Below, piece by piece: positions 16,838 to 26,975 of a stretch of DNA of 52,847 bases; the first letter of the stretch is position 1; the number at the start of each line of letters is the position of its first letter. Source of the stretch: Marinobacterium profundum (GTDB lineage Bacteria; Pseudomonadota; Gammaproteobacteria; Pseudomonadales; Balneatricaceae); NCBI RefSeq assembly GCF_001528745.1, contig NZ_BCNS01000208.1, positions 1 through 52,847 of the forward strand, written 5' to 3'. A program made the translations under genes and the position numbers. Under the pieces are notes generated by a model, which saw nothing but the letters and a program-made list of their open reading frames with translations, was not told the DNA's origin and searched no databases.

Positions 16838-17698
16838 GTGCCCAAACGCTATTACATAGGCCTGCCCCAGTGGAACCATTCAGACTGGGGCAGCAGCGCC
16901 CTGAGTGGCCCGACCGCACAGTCGACCCTGCAACGCTACGCCTCGCACTTTTCCTCGGTAGAGGGCAACTCCACCTTCTATGCGCTGCCCAACGCCACCA
17001 CCATTGAGCGCTGGCGACAGGAAACACCTGAGCATTTCCGGTTTTGCCTCAAACTGCCGCAGCAAATCAGCCATCACCTGCAACTGCGTCACTGCCAGGA
17101 CGAACTGCGCGGCTTTATTGACTGCATCAGCCCGCTGCAGGAAAAGCTCGGTCAGCTGTTCATTCAGCTACCGGCACGCTTTGGGCCTGACGGCCTCGAT
17201 ACCCTGAGGCAATTTATCACGCAGCTGCCGGAAGGTTTCAGCTACACCCTGGAAGTGCGGCACCCCGACTTTTTCGCCAAGGGCGATGCGGAACGTGCGC
17301 TCAACCGCCTGCTGATCGAACGAGGCATCAACCGTACCCTGTTCGATACCCGGGCGCTCTTTGCACTGCCGCGGGACGATGCCGCGACACAGGACGCATT
17401 GCAAAAGAAGCCACGAGTACCGCTGCATGTCATCGCCACCGGGCAGACGCCGATGGTACGCTTTATCAGCCCGCTGGATTATCGCAGCGCCGACCCCTGG
17501 CTCGCGCCCTGGGTTGGCAAGGTCGCGAGCTGGCTGAATGAAGGTCGCCAACCCTATCTGTTCTTTCATACGCCGGACAACCGTGAATCACCTCTGCTGG
17601 CCGAGCATTTTGCCCGGGAACTGGCCACAGAATGCCCCGATGCCCAGGGACTGATACCCTGGGTGCAAACCGTGCAACAACAGGAGACGCTGTTCTGA
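16838..17698 (+). CDS. DUF72-family protein (YecE-like)
   Basis: A 286-aa protein of the DUF72 (YecE) family, which has a TIM-barrel-like fold and no firmly established reaction. Family stretches include an early YIGLPQWNHSDW, VEGNSTFYALPN, FCLKLPQQISH, and EVRHPDFF. The reading frame opens with GTG. It overlaps the next gene by one base, and the two probably form an operon. Nothing in the sequence points to a substrate. Confidence 0.85.
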   Translation: MPKRYYIGLPQWNHSDWGSSALSGPTAQSTLQRYASHFSSVEGNSTFYALPNATTIERWRQETPEHFRFCLKLPQQISHHLQLRHCQDELRGFIDCISPLQEKLGQLFIQLPARFGPDGLDTLRQFITQLPEGFSYTLEVRHPDFFAKGDAERALNRLLIERGINRTLFDTRALFALPRDDAATQDALQKKPRVPLHVIATGQTPMVRFISPLDYRSADPWLAPWVGKVASWLNEGRQPYLFFHTPDNRESPLLAEHFARELATECPDAQGLIPWVQTVQQQETLF

Positions 17699-18315
17699 TG
17701 AATGCTCTGATTTATATCATGGACCCCATGTGCAGCTGGTGCTGGGCATTCGCCCCCGAGCTGCAGGCGGTTCGCAGCCGCTTCCCCGACCTGCAGGTCA
17801 GTTTCATCATGGGCGGGCTGGCACCGGACAACACCGACCCGATGGACGCAGGCCTGGCTCACCAGATTCAGGCCACCTGGCAGCAGATAGAAGACCGTAC
17901 GGGCACCGCCTTCAATCACGATTTCTGGACCCTGAACAAGCCGCGCCGCGCCACCTACGACGCCTGTCGTGCGGTGATTGCCGCCACACGCATTCAGCCG
18001 AGTGCGCAGGAAACCATGATCGATACGATTCAGCGGGGCTATTACCTGCAGGCGAAGAATCCGTCCGACAGAGAAGTGCTGACAGAAATGGCGCAACAGA
18101 TCGGGCTGGATGGCGAGCTTTTCGGCCAGTATCTGGGCGACGAAATGACCCAGGGCATGCTGCAGCAACACCTGGCAATCAAGGGGAGTTTGGGCGTACA
18201 GGGATTTCCGACGCTACTGCTGCAAAAAGGCGAGGAACTGCACTGGCTCAGTACAGGTTACCGTCAGGCAGACGGCATTATTGCGCAGCTGGAGAAATTA
18301 ACAGGGGAGCACTGA
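17698..18315 (+). CDS. DsbA-family thioredoxin-fold protein
   Basis: A 205-aa DsbA/FrnE-like oxidoreductase without a signal peptide, so probably cytosolic. It has MDPMCSWCWAF with a CSWC redox motif near residues 12-15 and a GVQGFPTLLL stretch near 165 holding the cis-proline typical of the fold. It may reduce or isomerise disulfides or act in glutathione-linked chemistry; the partner is unknown. The start overlaps the DUF72 stop and a GGAG lies upstream. Confidence 0.85.
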   Translation: MNALIYIMDPMCSWCWAFAPELQAVRSRFPDLQVSFIMGGLAPDNTDPMDAGLAHQIQATWQQIEDRTGTAFNHDFWTLNKPRRATYDACRAVIAATRIQPSAQETMIDTIQRGYYLQAKNPSDREVLTEMAQQIGLDGELFGQYLGDEMTQGMLQQHLAIKGSLGVQGFPTLLLQKGEELHWLSTGYRQADGIIAQLEKLTGEH

Positions 18316-18328
18316 GCTCCCCCTGGGA

Positions 18329-18772
18329 TCAGGTACGGGCGACTGAAACGTCTTCCGCCTGCAAACCCTTGTCGCTTTCACGTACATTGAAGCGAACCTG
18401 CTGACCTTCTGTCAGCGAACGGTGTCCACGACCGCGAATGTTTCGAAAATGCACGAATACATCGTCGCCATTCTCACGGGTGATAAAGCCAAAACCCTTG
18501 GACACGTTGAACCACTTTACCTGACCGGTTTCACGGGCATCGTTTTCGTCATCATACTCCTCTTCACCCAACTCCATTTCAGTAGCCTGGGTCTGGGATT
18601 TCACACCCCATCCCGACGCCAGGGAAGCCGCCAGAACAACCGCAAAGACTACCGCCAGTACCGGAACACTCAGCGCTACATCTACGTTGGCAACAGCGGC
18701 CAACAAAATCGGAATCAATACTGCAGCTAAAGCACTGACAACAAGACCGCGTATCAGTTGATTACCACTCAT
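18329..18772 (-). CDS. Membrane-anchored cold-shock domain protein
   Basis: A 147-aa protein joining two hydrophobic helices (about residues 8-28 and 33-53) and an acidic linker (about 66-78) to a C-terminal cold-shock domain (about 82-146). The nucleic-acid-binding motifs RNP1 (KGFGFI, 92-97) and RNP2 (VFVHF, 105-109) are intact. The domain should face the cytoplasm if both helices span the membrane. Cold-shock domains bind single-stranded RNA or DNA; the membrane link suggests RNA handling at the inner membrane, which is inferred. The AT-rich upstream region (18773-18960) would allow a long leader such as cold-shock genes have. Confidence 0.88.
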   Translation of the reverse strand: MSGNQLIRGLVVSALAAVLIPILLAAVANVDVALSVPVLAVVFAVVLAASLASGWGVKSQTQATEMELGEEEYDDENDARETGQVKWFNVSKGFGFITRENGDDVFVHFRNIRGRGHRSLTEGQQVRFNVRESDKGLQAEDVSVART

Positions 18773-18964
18773 TTATAGTCATCTCTTGTATTAATACATT
18801 TACATCAATATAAACCCGCCCACACCAACGGAACGGGGGACGATCGCAACATATAGCGAATTTTGCGTATTTTTTCAACAGCTTAAGCCTTTTAATAGAC
18901 TATTCTCTGTAGAATACTGGCTGAATAGACTGCAACCTTCACGCCTGCACGGGACCGATTGCAC

Positions 18965-19174
18965 ATGAGCGACACACCAAGACTGGACGATCTGGAGTCC
19001 CGGATCGCCTTTCAGGAAGATACCCTCGATACGCTAAACGCGATAGTGGCACGCCAGGATATCGAGATTCAGCGCCTTACCAGCATGGTCAAAGCCCTCA
19101 GCGGCCAGGTCAAGCAGCTGGCACCGGCATCGGCCGATGATATGGCCGACGAACCGCCGCCACCGCACTACTGA
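18965..19174 (+). CDS. slyX: SlyX family protein
   Basis: A 69-aa SlyX homologue of unknown function. It is almost entirely a coiled coil (LESRIAFQEDTLDTLNAIVARQDIEIQRL) with a proline-rich end (PPPPHY), both typical of the family. The ATG at 18965 is chosen over a TTG at 18959. It ends one base before plsB. Confidence 0.88.
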   Translation: MSDTPRLDDLESRIAFQEDTLDTLNAIVARQDIEIQRLTSMVKALSGQVKQLAPASADDMADEPPPPHY

Positions 19175-19175
19175 T

Positions 19176-21464
19176 ATGAAGCTGCTCGAGCTGGTCGGCC
19201 GCCCGCTACTGTCCTGGATCGTTACCGCGACCACCCTGGGAAGCACCCACCTGCACGGCGGTCCGCGGGTGCGCTATGTGCTGGAAAGCGAGCGCTGGAG
19301 CCATGTGCAGCTGCTGCTCGAGCAGGCTCGCCGCGCAGGCGTGGACATTAAGACCGAGCAGATCATTTTTGCCCGCAGCGGCGGCCAGCAAGTACTGAAA
19401 CAGTATCTGGACGAACTCTGCCAGCTGAGCCTGCAAGATCCGCAATACAAGGTTGAACTGATCCCGGTGTCCATCTTTCACGGCCGCCTGCCAATCCGCG
19501 AAACCTCCTGGCTCAATCTGCTGTACGCCGAGGCCTGGGATCAGGGCGGGCGCATCGGGCGCCTGATGCAGCTGCTGGTCAACGGCCGCCAGACACTGAT
19601 TCACATAGACCCACCCTTGCAGCTGCAGGATCTGACCAGCAACGCCCCCGACGCCAGAGCCCTGACGCGCAAAGCCAGCCTGTTGCTGTTGCAGCACTTT
19701 CGCACCCGGCGCCGTGCTGTAGTCGGCCCCGATCTGTCTCATCGCCGCACACTCATGAGCATGATCCTGCACCACCCAGGCGTACAGCAGGCCATCGCAA
19801 CGCGCGCCCGGGAAAAGCGCGAGAACCTGCACCAGGCTAGTCGCTATGCTGCACGCGAACTGCAGCGCATTGCGGCCAACTTCAGCCCGGTCACCGCAAG
19901 GCTGCTGCATCCACTGCTCAATGCCACCTGGCGCCGGCTCTACGACGATGTTGAAATTCTCGGACTCGATCGGCTGCGCGAACACGCCCTGGACCATCAG
20001 CTGGTATATCTGCCCTGCCACCGCAGCCACATGGACTACCTGTTACTGTCCTGGGCGCTGTACCGCCACGGCCTGATGCTGCCCCACGTCGCCGCCGGCG
20101 ACAATCTGGATATCCCGATCATAGGCCCGATACTCAAACGTGGTGGCGCCATCTTTATGCGCCGCAGCTTTCAGAACGATGGCCTTTACCGCGCGCTCTA
20201 CCAGCAGTACATGGCTCTGATGTCGCGCCATGGCCATGCCCTGGAGTACTTTATCGAGGGCGGCCGCAGCCGCACCGGTCGCCTGCTGCCCGCCCGCACA
20301 GGACTGCTGAACATGACGCTGGATGCCTGGTGTGCAAGCCCTGAGCGCCCTGTCGCACTGGTACCCGTCTGGATCGGCTATGACCGGGTGGTCGAAGCCC
20401 ATAGCTATCAGCGCGAGCTGAGCGGTGCTAGCAGCCGCCATCCCGGCACTTTCAACAGCTTGCAAAGCGCCTGGCAGGTGCTGCGCCAGCGCTTCGGCCG
20501 CGTGTCTGTCAGTATCGGCGAGCCCATAACACTGGCAGATGCGGTCAACCCCCATATGCCCACCCGCCCCCAGGCCAACGCTATTGGCCGCCTGCTACTG
20601 GAACGCATCAACCAGGCTTCAGTACTGACCGAGACGGGAGTGCTGGCGACCGTCATGCTGGGCCAACCCCAGCTGATCCTGGATAGCGACAGCCTGGCCC
20701 TGCAATGCGACCAGCTGCGCCAGCTTGCTCAGCGGCTCCCGAACGCCCCGGCAAGCGTACCGCCCGAAACCCCAACCCACTGGATAGCCCGCGCCCGCGA
20801 CCGCAAACAGCTCGAACAGTCCGGCAACCAGGTACTACTGGAGCCTGCCCAGGGGCGGGAAATGACCTTTTATCGCAACAATATGATGCACCTGTTCGTG
20901 CTGCCAGGATTGCTCCTGCTGCTGGTAAGGCGCAGCGCCAAGCCGATGCCGCAGCTGATTACCCGCATGCTGCGAGTGCTGTATCCCTACCTGCAGGCCG
21001 AGCTCTTCCTGCCCTGGCCCGAGCCGGACTTCAGCGCCGTGGCGGTGCAACTGCGCCAGAGTCTGCTGGATCAGGGCTTGCTGACACCTGAGGGCAAACA
21101 ACTGCACGCCAGTGACAGCGACACAGCCCTGTGTCTGATGCGCAATGCCGAGCCCGTGCTGCTGCGCTACTACCTGCTGTGCAGAATACTGCAGCGCTAC
21201 AAGGCGCTGGAGCTGGACGAACTGATGGACAGGTCTCTGCGACTGGCGACAAAGCTGCAACGCGAGTTCGGCTTTGATTCGGCGGAGTATGCCGACAAGC
21301 GGGTACTGAACGGATTTGTGGAGCAGTTATTGGACCGGGAGATTCTGCAACTCAAGGGGAGTCAAATTCAGCCACGGGTATCACTTGATGGCCTGATGCA
21401 ACAGGCACGGAGCCTGCTGACAGAGCGCAGGCTGAACTTCATCGACCAGCAGCTGGACGACTGA
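19176..21464 (+). CDS. plsB: Glycerol-3-phosphate acyltransferase PlsB
   Basis: PlsB catalyses the first step of phospholipid synthesis, acylating sn-glycerol 3-phosphate at position 1 at the inner membrane. The 762-aa protein is near the usual length (about 800). The acyltransferase blocks appear in order: HRSHMDYLLL near 281 (the HX4D catalytic pair), GAIFMRRSF near 322, FIEGGRSRTGRLL near 360 and ALVPVWIGYDR near 390. It follows slyX by one base. The start is set by the spacing to slyX; longer in-frame forms would overlap that gene. Confidence 0.93.
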   Translation: MKLLELVGRPLLSWIVTATTLGSTHLHGGPRVRYVLESERWSHVQLLLEQARRAGVDIKTEQIIFARSGGQQVLKQYLDELCQLSLQDPQYKVELIPVSIFHGRLPIRETSWLNLLYAEAWDQGGRIGRLMQLLVNGRQTLIHIDPPLQLQDLTSNAPDARALTRKASLLLLQHFRTRRRAVVGPDLSHRRTLMSMILHHPGVQQAIATRAREKRENLHQASRYAARELQRIAANFSPVTARLLHPLLNATWRRLYDDVEILGLDRLREHALDHQLVYLPCHRSHMDYLLLSWALYRHGLMLPHVAAGDNLDIPIIGPILKRGGAIFMRRSFQNDGLYRALYQQYMALMSRHGHALEYFIEGGRSRTGRLLPARTGLLNMTLDAWCASPERPVALVPVWIGYDRVVEAHSYQRELSGASSRHPGTFNSLQSAWQVLRQRFGRVSVSIGEPITLADAVNPHMPTRPQANAIGRLLLERINQASVLTETGVLATVMLGQPQLILDSDSLALQCDQLRQLAQRLPNAPASVPPETPTHWIARARDRKQLEQSGNQVLLEPAQGREMTFYRNNMMHLFVLPGLLLLLVRRSAKPMPQLITRMLRVLYPYLQAELFLPWPEPDFSAVAVQLRQSLLDQGLLTPEGKQLHASDSDTALCLMRNAEPVLLRYYLLCRILQRYKALELDELMDRSLRLATKLQREFGFDSAEYADKRVLNGFVEQLLDREILQLKGSQIQPRVSLDGLMQQARSLLTERRLNFIDQQLDD

Positions 21465-21546
21465 AGCCTGCTAAAGCATTTTCACGAAACACTTATCTGT
21501 CGATCGAGGTTGCTTTGAATGCTGTCTTACTTAGAGGTGTCCGAAT

Positions 21547-21902
21547 ATGGGTCGAGGTAAGATGAGCGTGCTCTTGCTCCCCCTTATGAAGCCGGCGAGC
21601 ACTGAGGTCATTCGACGAATAGGCCCGAAGGGGCGCAGCAGGGACTGATGCGCCTGCGATGAGGTACATGGATGTACCTTCAGCGCAGCCCGCCGAATGA
21701 TCTCAGAGCGCAGCGAAAAGGCGTCATTGGGGCGTGCTTTCTTTGGTTACTGTCTTTGCACGAGCAAAGACAGTACCGCGCCAGCAAGGCGCAACATGAG
21801 CCACCAAGCCGCTCCGACACCCCAGCCTGCACAGACTCCAACACGGTCATCTTAATCTCGTCTCAACCATCGCAATGGGTCGAGGTAAGATGAAAGTGCT
21901 CT
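21547..21902. repeat. Non-coding element flanked by 28-bp direct repeats
   Basis: Near-identical direct repeats (21547-21574 and 21875-21902, differing at two bases) bound a 300-bp non-coding segment between plsB and rsmJ. Inside is a perfect hairpin with 11-bp arms (ACTGTCTTTGC, 4-nt loop) near 21757-21782, and several short inverted repeats such as GGTACAT/ATGTACC near 21662-21679. It resembles the intergenic repeat elements scattered in gammaproteobacterial genomes, which move or spread without coding a transposase. The right repeat runs into the rsmJ stop codon. No protein is predicted. Confidence 0.6.
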
Positions 21903-22695
21903 AGACCAGCTTTTTCAGCGCATAAATATCGTAACGACTCGACTTGCCCGCCAGCTGCACACTGGGCGCCGGGCCCGGAATCACCGGCGCCTTGCGCGGG
22001 CGTTTCACCACCACCCGGTTGGCTGCAGCGGCCAACGCCGCCTCCAGCAGCAGACCGGCATCCGCATCATCGCCCACCAGATCGCGGAACAGGCGCATTT
22101 CCTTTTTCACCAGAGCGCTTTTGTCCGAGTGTGGAAACATCGGATCCACATACACCACCTGGGGTCTGTCTTCACGCCCTGCCTGCTCGGCCAGCCAGGC
22201 AATGCTGTCCGTCTCGATCAGCTGCATGCGGGCGACAATTTCCGCCACCTCCGGATCCTGCCAGGCCCGACCCAGGCCATCGGCCAGCAGCAGCTGAATC
22301 ACCGGCACCCGCTCAATCAACTGCACCTCACAGCCTAGACTCGCCAGCACAAAGCTGTCGCGCCCAAGACCCGCGGTCACATCCGCCACCCTGGGCCGCA
22401 CACCCTGGCGCACGCCCACAGCCTTGGCAATAAGCTGGCCAGAGCCACCGCCCTGCAGCCGACGATGGGCCACGGCGCCGCCGACAAAATCCACCCATAC
22501 AGGGCCCGGCGCCTTGCGCCCAGTGGGCTGTAACTGCAGTCCTTGCGCAGTGACACGCAGCAGCGACTCATAGTCACAGCGGCCAAGATCTGCGCCACAG
22601 AGCAAATCCAGTCCCAGCTGCTCAGACAGCGCCCGCGCACGGGAAAGATGATCAGGATGAACGTACTCAACGGCAAGACTGGCGGATTCTGTCAT
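21901..22695 (-). CDS. rsmJ: 16S rRNA m2G1516 methyltransferase RsmJ
   Basis: RsmJ methylates G1516 of 16S rRNA using S-adenosylmethionine. The approximately 264-aa protein has the family motifs [14 protein letters not shown], the SAM-binding [19 protein letters not shown], and [21 protein letters not shown], followed by [10 protein letters not shown]. Two starts are possible (22725 or 22695), both without a strong ribosome site. The shorter form fits homologue length better. The stop lies in the right direct repeat of the 21547-21902 element. Confidence 0.92.
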   Translation of the reverse strand: MTESASLAVEYVHPDHLSRARALSEQLGLDLLCGADLGRCDYESLLRVTAQGLQLQPTGRKAPGPVWVDFVGGAVAHRRLQGGGSGQLIAKAVGVRQGVRPRVADVTAGLGRDSFVLASLGCEVQLIERVPVIQLLLADGLGRAWQDPEVAEIVARMQLIETDSIAWLAEQAGREDRPQVVYVDPMFPHSDKSALVKKEMRLFRDLVGDDADAGLLLEAALAAAANRVVVKRPRKAPVIPGPAPSVQLAGKSSRYDIYALKKLV

Positions 22696-22758
22696 GAGGG
22701 GTCTGTTCAGTGGCAGCTTTGGCATGCGCTGCGAATAAAAAAGGGCGGAGACTGATGA

Positions 22759-23043
22759 TCAGATAAGCACATCAACAAAGGCGGCGTCGGCCAGGCCTGA
22801 GGCGCTGCTCGACTGGGTAGCGTCATAGGCCAGCAGGGCGCGCTGACTGTGGTAATCCAGCGAAGCAAAGCGTGCGTCAGTCTCGGCATCGCGCCGACGC
22901 CCCGCTCTTTCGCTCGCCAGGCGCGGCTCCCATTCCCCTTCGCGCACCGGGCCCTGCGGCTCGGCCACAGTGCTGCGATCCGCCTGACGACGCTTGCGCG
23001 CAGCCCTGGGTGCCGGCAGGCGAAAACTGGAGCCTATCTGCAT
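22759..23043 (-). CDS. Small conserved-type protein of unknown function
   Basis: A 94-aa basic protein, rich in Arg and Ala in its first half. The C-terminal part (FASLDYHSQRALLAYDATQ) resembles a short QRALxAY motif in small proteins of pseudomonads; that resemblance is recalled, not checked. There is no signal peptide or membrane segment. It sits between rsmJ and uppP on the same strand, with a GGTGA-like site before the ATG. Function unknown. Confidence 0.6.
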   Translation of the reverse strand: MQIGSSFRLPAPRAARKRRQADRSTVAEPQGPVREGEWEPRLASERAGRRRDAETDARFASLDYHSQRALLAYDATQSSSASGLADAAFVDVLI

Positions 23044-23123
23044 TCATATCACCCCGCATATTAAGGGGCTCAGTATCGCCAATACCGCAACGGAAATAAA
23101 CGCCAGCGCCCCGCCAAAGCGTT

Positions 23124-23924
23124 TCAACCGACGAAATACACCGCCAGCAAGGCGACACCCAGTAGCATCCGGTAAATAACAAAGGGCAGCATGCCTATAC
23201 GGTTCAGCCAGCTCAAAAACAGCCAGATACAGGCCCAGGCACTGAGTGCCGCCAGCACCGCACCCAGGCCCACCAGCTCCCAACTGGCCGCTGTGCCAGA
23301 CTGCGCCAGATCGATGCCCTTGAAAACACCGGCACCCACGATAATCGGAATGGACAGCAGGAAGGAAAATCGTGCCGCCGCATCACGTTCAAATCCCAGC
23401 ATAAGACCCGCTGTCATGGTAATACCGGAGCGCGATGTACCCGGCATCAGCGCCATGGCCTGGGCCAGACCGATCCAGATCGCATCACTCACGCCCAGAT
23501 TCCCCAGTGTACGCACTTCCCGGCGCCGGCTGTCCGCCCAGCCTAACAAGGCACCAAAAACCAGCGTGGTGCCGGCAATCACCAGAATAGAGCGAGCAAG
23601 GTGTTCGATCATATTGCTGAGGAAAAAGCCCGCAAATACCGCCGGCAGCGTTGCCAGCAACAGATACCAGGCCAAGGCCGAGTCCGCCGATCGGGTGCCG
23701 GCAAGAGAGCGCAACCAGGCACTTAGCAAACGCACCAGATCAGTACGGAAATAGAACATTACCGCCACCAGGGTGCCGACATGCACGCCTACATCGAAGG
23801 CCAGCCCCTGATCTGGCCAGCCAAACAGCTGCGATGGAAGGATAAGATGGGCAGAGCTCGAGATCGGTAAAAATTCGGTCAATCCCTGAATCACGGCCAA
23901 TATAATGGCCTGGTAAATATCCAT
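23124..23924 (-). CDS. uppP: Undecaprenyl-diphosphatase UppP (BacA)
   Basis: UppP dephosphorylates undecaprenyl diphosphate at the cell membrane, recycling the lipid carrier for peptidoglycan and other envelope polymers and raising bacitracin resistance. The 266-aa protein has about eight hydrophobic helices. The two catalytic motifs are present: IIQGLTEFLPISSSAHL-like near residues 11-27 and PGTSRSG near 155-161. It follows tsaB by 2 bp on the same strand and is probably cotranscribed with it. Confidence 0.95.
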   Translation of the reverse strand: MDIYQAIILAVIQGLTEFLPISSSAHLILPSQLFGWPDQGLAFDVGVHVGTLVAVMFYFRTDLVRLLSAWLRSLAGTRSADSALAWYLLLATLPAVFAGFFLSNMIEHLARSILVIAGTTLVFGALLGWADSRRREVRTLGNLGVSDAIWIGLAQAMALMPGTSRSGITMTAGLMLGFERDAAARFSFLLSIPIIVGAGVFKGIDLAQSGTAASWELVGLGAVLAALSAWACIWLFLSWLNRIGMLPFVIYRMLLGVALLAVYFVG

Positions 23925-23926
23925 GC

Positions 23927-24610
23927 TTACTGCTGTTCCTTTTTCTTCCAGCCACCTTCACGAATATACACTGGCAGACCATCCTCGGGTGCCAGCCCTC
24001 GCCCACAGGCCAGATCCCGTGCTGCAATCGGCAGCATCGAACTGGCCCTTGGGTACACATCCAGCACAGGCGCGGTAATAACCGCCTGCACCGCAGCACT
24101 CATGTCCGCCAGGTAATTAAAACCGGGGCCGACACCCTCCCAGCGCGCCTCTTCCATCAGCCGCAGTTCGTCAGCGGCACAGACCTGCTCATCCAGCATG
24201 GCTTCGGGCAGACCGTTTTCCAGCCGAAAGGCGCACCAGTAAATTTCGTTCATGCGCGCATCCAGGGCTGCAATCACCCGCTCAGCCCCCAGCAAGCGCC
24301 CCTGTTCCAGCGCCATGGCAGCCAGTGTGGAGATGGGCAATACAGGTATATCCGCGGCGAACGCCAGCCCCTGGGCAATGCCCGTGGCGATACGAATACC
24401 GGTAAAGGAGCCCGGCCCACGGCCAAAGGCAACCGCATCCAGATCACGGGCACTCAAGCCCGCCTCACTCAGCAGCGCATCCGTCATGGGCAGCAGCAGC
24501 TGTATATGCTTGCGCGGCACTACGCGAAAATCTTCCACCACTTCACCGTCTTGCCAAAGGGCAACGGAACAGGCGTCGGTGGAGGTATCCAGTGCGAGTA
24601 TCTTGCTCAT
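23927..24610 (-). CDS. tsaB: tRNA threonylcarbamoyladenosine synthesis protein TsaB
   Basis: TsaB is the scaffold partner of TsaD and TsaE in making t6A37 on ANN-decoding tRNAs. The 227-aa protein has the ASKHA-fold opening ILALDTSTDACSVAL and a GPGSFTGIRI block near 70-79 typical of YeaZ/TsaB; it lacks the metal-binding HxxxH of TsaD. The start MSKIL at 24610 matches homologues; an upstream in-frame ATG at 24700 would add a non-conserved 30 residues. Confidence 0.93.
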   Translation of the reverse strand: MSKILALDTSTDACSVALWQDGEVVEDFRVVPRKHIQLLLPMTDALLSEAGLSARDLDAVAFGRGPGSFTGIRIATGIAQGLAFAADIPVLPISTLAAMALEQGRLLGAERVIAALDARMNEIYWCAFRLENGLPEAMLDEQVCAADELRLMEEARWEGVGPGFNYLADMSAAVQAVITAPVLDVYPRASSMLPIAARDLACGRGLAPEDGLPVYIREGGWKKKEQQ

Positions 24611-24767
24611 TACGACCTTCTTGAACACAAACTTTTGAGGCACAGGCCCTGGCCAACAAACACAGCGAACACAGACCCGGAAAATTAAGGGCAGGCACAA
24701 CAGCCTGACGATACGACAGCCGGCATTCTACCCGCGACACTGTTACATTTCATTATCGCAAACAGAC

Positions 24768-25397
24768 TCAGGAAGAGAGCAACCCTTCACCCCAGCGCGG
24801 CAACAACGCCTGCTCAACCCCCAGCTGATTGAGAATACGGGCGACGATGAAGTCCACCATATCCTCCACCGACTGCGGCCTATGGTAGAAACCTGGACTT
24901 GCAGGCACCACCACCACACCCATGCGGGTAAGTTTGAGCATGTGCTCCAGGTGAATTTCCGAATAGGGTGCCTCGCGGGGAACCAGTATCAGCTGACGTC
25001 GCTCCTTGAGGGCAACATCGGCGGCACGTTCGATCAGGTTGTTGCTGGCACCGGTGGCAATGGCGGACAGACAGCCGGTGCTGCAGGGACAGACCACCAT
25101 GGACGAAGGCGCGCCTGAACCCGACGCCACTGGCGCCATCCACTGTTCGCGCCCGAACACCCGAATCTGATCCGCTTTGGCACCATAGAGCTGACTCAGA
25201 AAGGTCTGCTGCTCGTCTGGCCGGCCCGGCAACGCCAGGTCGGTTTCGGTGGCAATCACCACCTGGGCTGCCTTGGAAATCATCAGCATGACCTGAATAT
25301 CCGCCGCCACCAGACACTGCAGCAGCCGCAGACCGTACTGAGCCCCTGAGGCTCCGGTAATGGCCAGGGTGACGCGGCGCGGATCGCTCTGACTCAT
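24768..25397 (-). CDS. ubiX: Flavin prenyltransferase UbiX
   Basis: UbiX links a dimethylallyl group to FMN, making the prenylated flavin used by the UbiD decarboxylase in ubiquinone synthesis. The 209-aa protein shows the flavoprotein signature [16 protein letters not shown], then the [19 protein letters not shown] block, and [18 protein letters not shown]. The gene overlaps mpl by 4 nt (ATGA), so the two are coupled. Confidence 0.95.
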   Translation of the reverse strand: MSQSDPRRVTLAITGASGAQYGLRLLQCLVAADIQVMLMISKAAQVVIATETDLALPGRPDEQQTFLSQLYGAKADQIRVFGREQWMAPVASGSGAPSSMVVCPCSTGCLSAIATGASNNLIERAADVALKERRQLILVPREAPYSEIHLEHMLKLTRMGVVVVPASPGFYHRPQSVEDMVDFIVARILNQLGVEQALLPRWGEGLLSS

Positions 25398-26803
25398 GCC
25401 AAGGCCTCCCGTTCACGCAGCGCCTGCACCAGACGCAGATGAATACCCTCAAAGCCGCCATTGCTCATGACCAGGATATGGCTGCCGCTGCGTGCCTGGC
25501 GCACCAGCTCCTCGATCAAGGCCGCAGTGTCCCGTGCCAGACTCGCTGGCACCGGCGACTGCGCCACCACCTCATCGAGGGACCAGTCCAGCCCCTGCGG
25601 CTGATACCAGTACACCTGACTTGCGGCCGCAATCGAGTGCGCGAGTGCTGCTCTATGGGCGCCAAGCCGCATGGTATTGGAACGCGGCTCCACCACGGCG
25701 ATGATCGGCGCCTCGCCGACTCGAGCACGCAGGCCCGCCAGGGTGGTTTCGATGGCAGTGGGATGGTGGGCAAAGTCATCGTACACACAGACCCCGCCGA
25801 CCTCGCCCACCAGCTCCATGCGCCTTTTTACGCCGCCAAAACGGCACAGCGCCTCAATGCCGTGCTGCGGCCGTACGCCCACATGGCGCGCCGCCACCAG
25901 CGCCGCCAGGCCATTGCTGACGTTATGCCGGCCGGTATGCGCCCAGTCGACGATGCCCTGGCACTTGCCCTGAAACCAGACTTCGAACCGGCTGCCGTCC
26001 TCGTTCAGCAGGCGCGCCTGCCAGGCCGCATCAGTGTTATCACCGCCATTGACGCCATCATCAGGATCGCCGGCGACACCGGTGCGTACCAGTTCAGACC
26101 AGCAGCCCATCTCGAGAACCGCGTCCAGTGCAGGCTGATCCCGGGGCACCACCAGCTGGCCATTTCCCGGCACTATGCGCACAAGATGATGAAACTGGCG
26201 CTGAATAGCCGCCAGATCGGGAAAAATGTCGGCATGATCGTATTCAAGATTGTTCAGGATCAGCGTGCGCGGATGGTAATGCACAAACTTGGAACGCTTG
26301 TCGAAAAAAGCCGTGTCGTACTCATCAGCTTCGATAACGAAAAAGGGTGAATCCCCTAGGCGTGCCGAAACCGGAAAGTCCTTCGGCACTCCACCGATCA
26401 GAAAGCCCGGTGCCATGCCGGTGTGCTCCAGCACCCAGGCAAGCATGGTGGCCGTGGTGGTCTTGCCGTGGGTTCCAGCCACCGCCAGCACCCAGCGCTC
26501 GTGCAACAGGTTCTCCGACAGCCACTGCGGACCCGACTGATAGCGCAGCCCGCGATCGAGCACATACTCGACACAGGGGTTGCCGCGGGACATGGCATTG
26601 CCAACAATGACCATATCGGGCGCAGGCTCAAGCTGCAGCGGGTCAAACCCCTGGGTCAGCTCGATCCCCTGCTGCTCCAGCTGAGTGCTCATGGGCGGAT
26701 AAACGTTGGCGTCGGAGCCCGTGACGCGGTGCCCCAGTTCCTTGGCCAGAATGGCCAGCGACCCCATGAAGGTGCCGCAAATGCCCAGTATATGGATATG
26801 CAC
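25394..26803 (-). CDS. mpl: UDP-MurNAc:L-Ala-gamma-D-Glu-meso-DAP ligase Mpl
   Basis: Mpl reattaches recycled murein tripeptide to UDP-N-acetylmuramic acid in cell-wall recycling. The 469-aa Mur-ligase has the N-terminal [17 protein letters not shown], the ATP-binding GTHGKTTT near residue 110, and [12 protein letters not shown] near 330, the Mpl/MurC motif. It heads the mpl-ubiX pair and is divergent from fbp. Confidence 0.95.
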   Translation of the reverse strand: MHIHILGICGTFMGSLAILAKELGHRVTGSDANVYPPMSTQLEQQGIELTQGFDPLQLEPAPDMVIVGNAMSRGNPCVEYVLDRGLRYQSGPQWLSENLLHERWVLAVAGTHGKTTTATMLAWVLEHTGMAPGFLIGGVPKDFPVSARLGDSPFFVIEADEYDTAFFDKRSKFVHYHPRTLILNNLEYDHADIFPDLAAIQRQFHHLVRIVPGNGQLVVPRDQPALDAVLEMGCWSELVRTGVAGDPDDGVNGGDNTDAAWQARLLNEDGSRFEVWFQGKCQGIVDWAHTGRHNVSNGLAALVAARHVGVRPQHGIEALCRFGGVKRRMELVGEVGGVCVYDDFAHHPTAIETTLAGLRARVGEAPIIAVVEPRSNTMRLGAHRAALAHSIAAASQVYWYQPQGLDWSLDEVVAQSPVPASLARDTAALIEELVRQARSGSHILVMSNGGFEGIHLRLVQALREREALA

Positions 26804-26975
26804 GCAACAGAATCCTGTTCAACATCGAATTGGGGCATGATACCCGTTTTACGGCCTGGCTCGCACCCGTTTAAATCTGCATAAATTTGCCGCCGAACCA
26901 TGCAAATGGCCACCAAGTCCCGTATAATTTTGCGCCGAAACCCCCTTCCAGAACCCTAAAGGTTTAAGCATAAAG

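Noticed and set aside
21672-21893. 73-aa frame inside the 21.5-21.9 kb element
   Set aside because: It crosses the hairpin and direct repeat of a non-coding element and has no recognisable domain or ribosome site.
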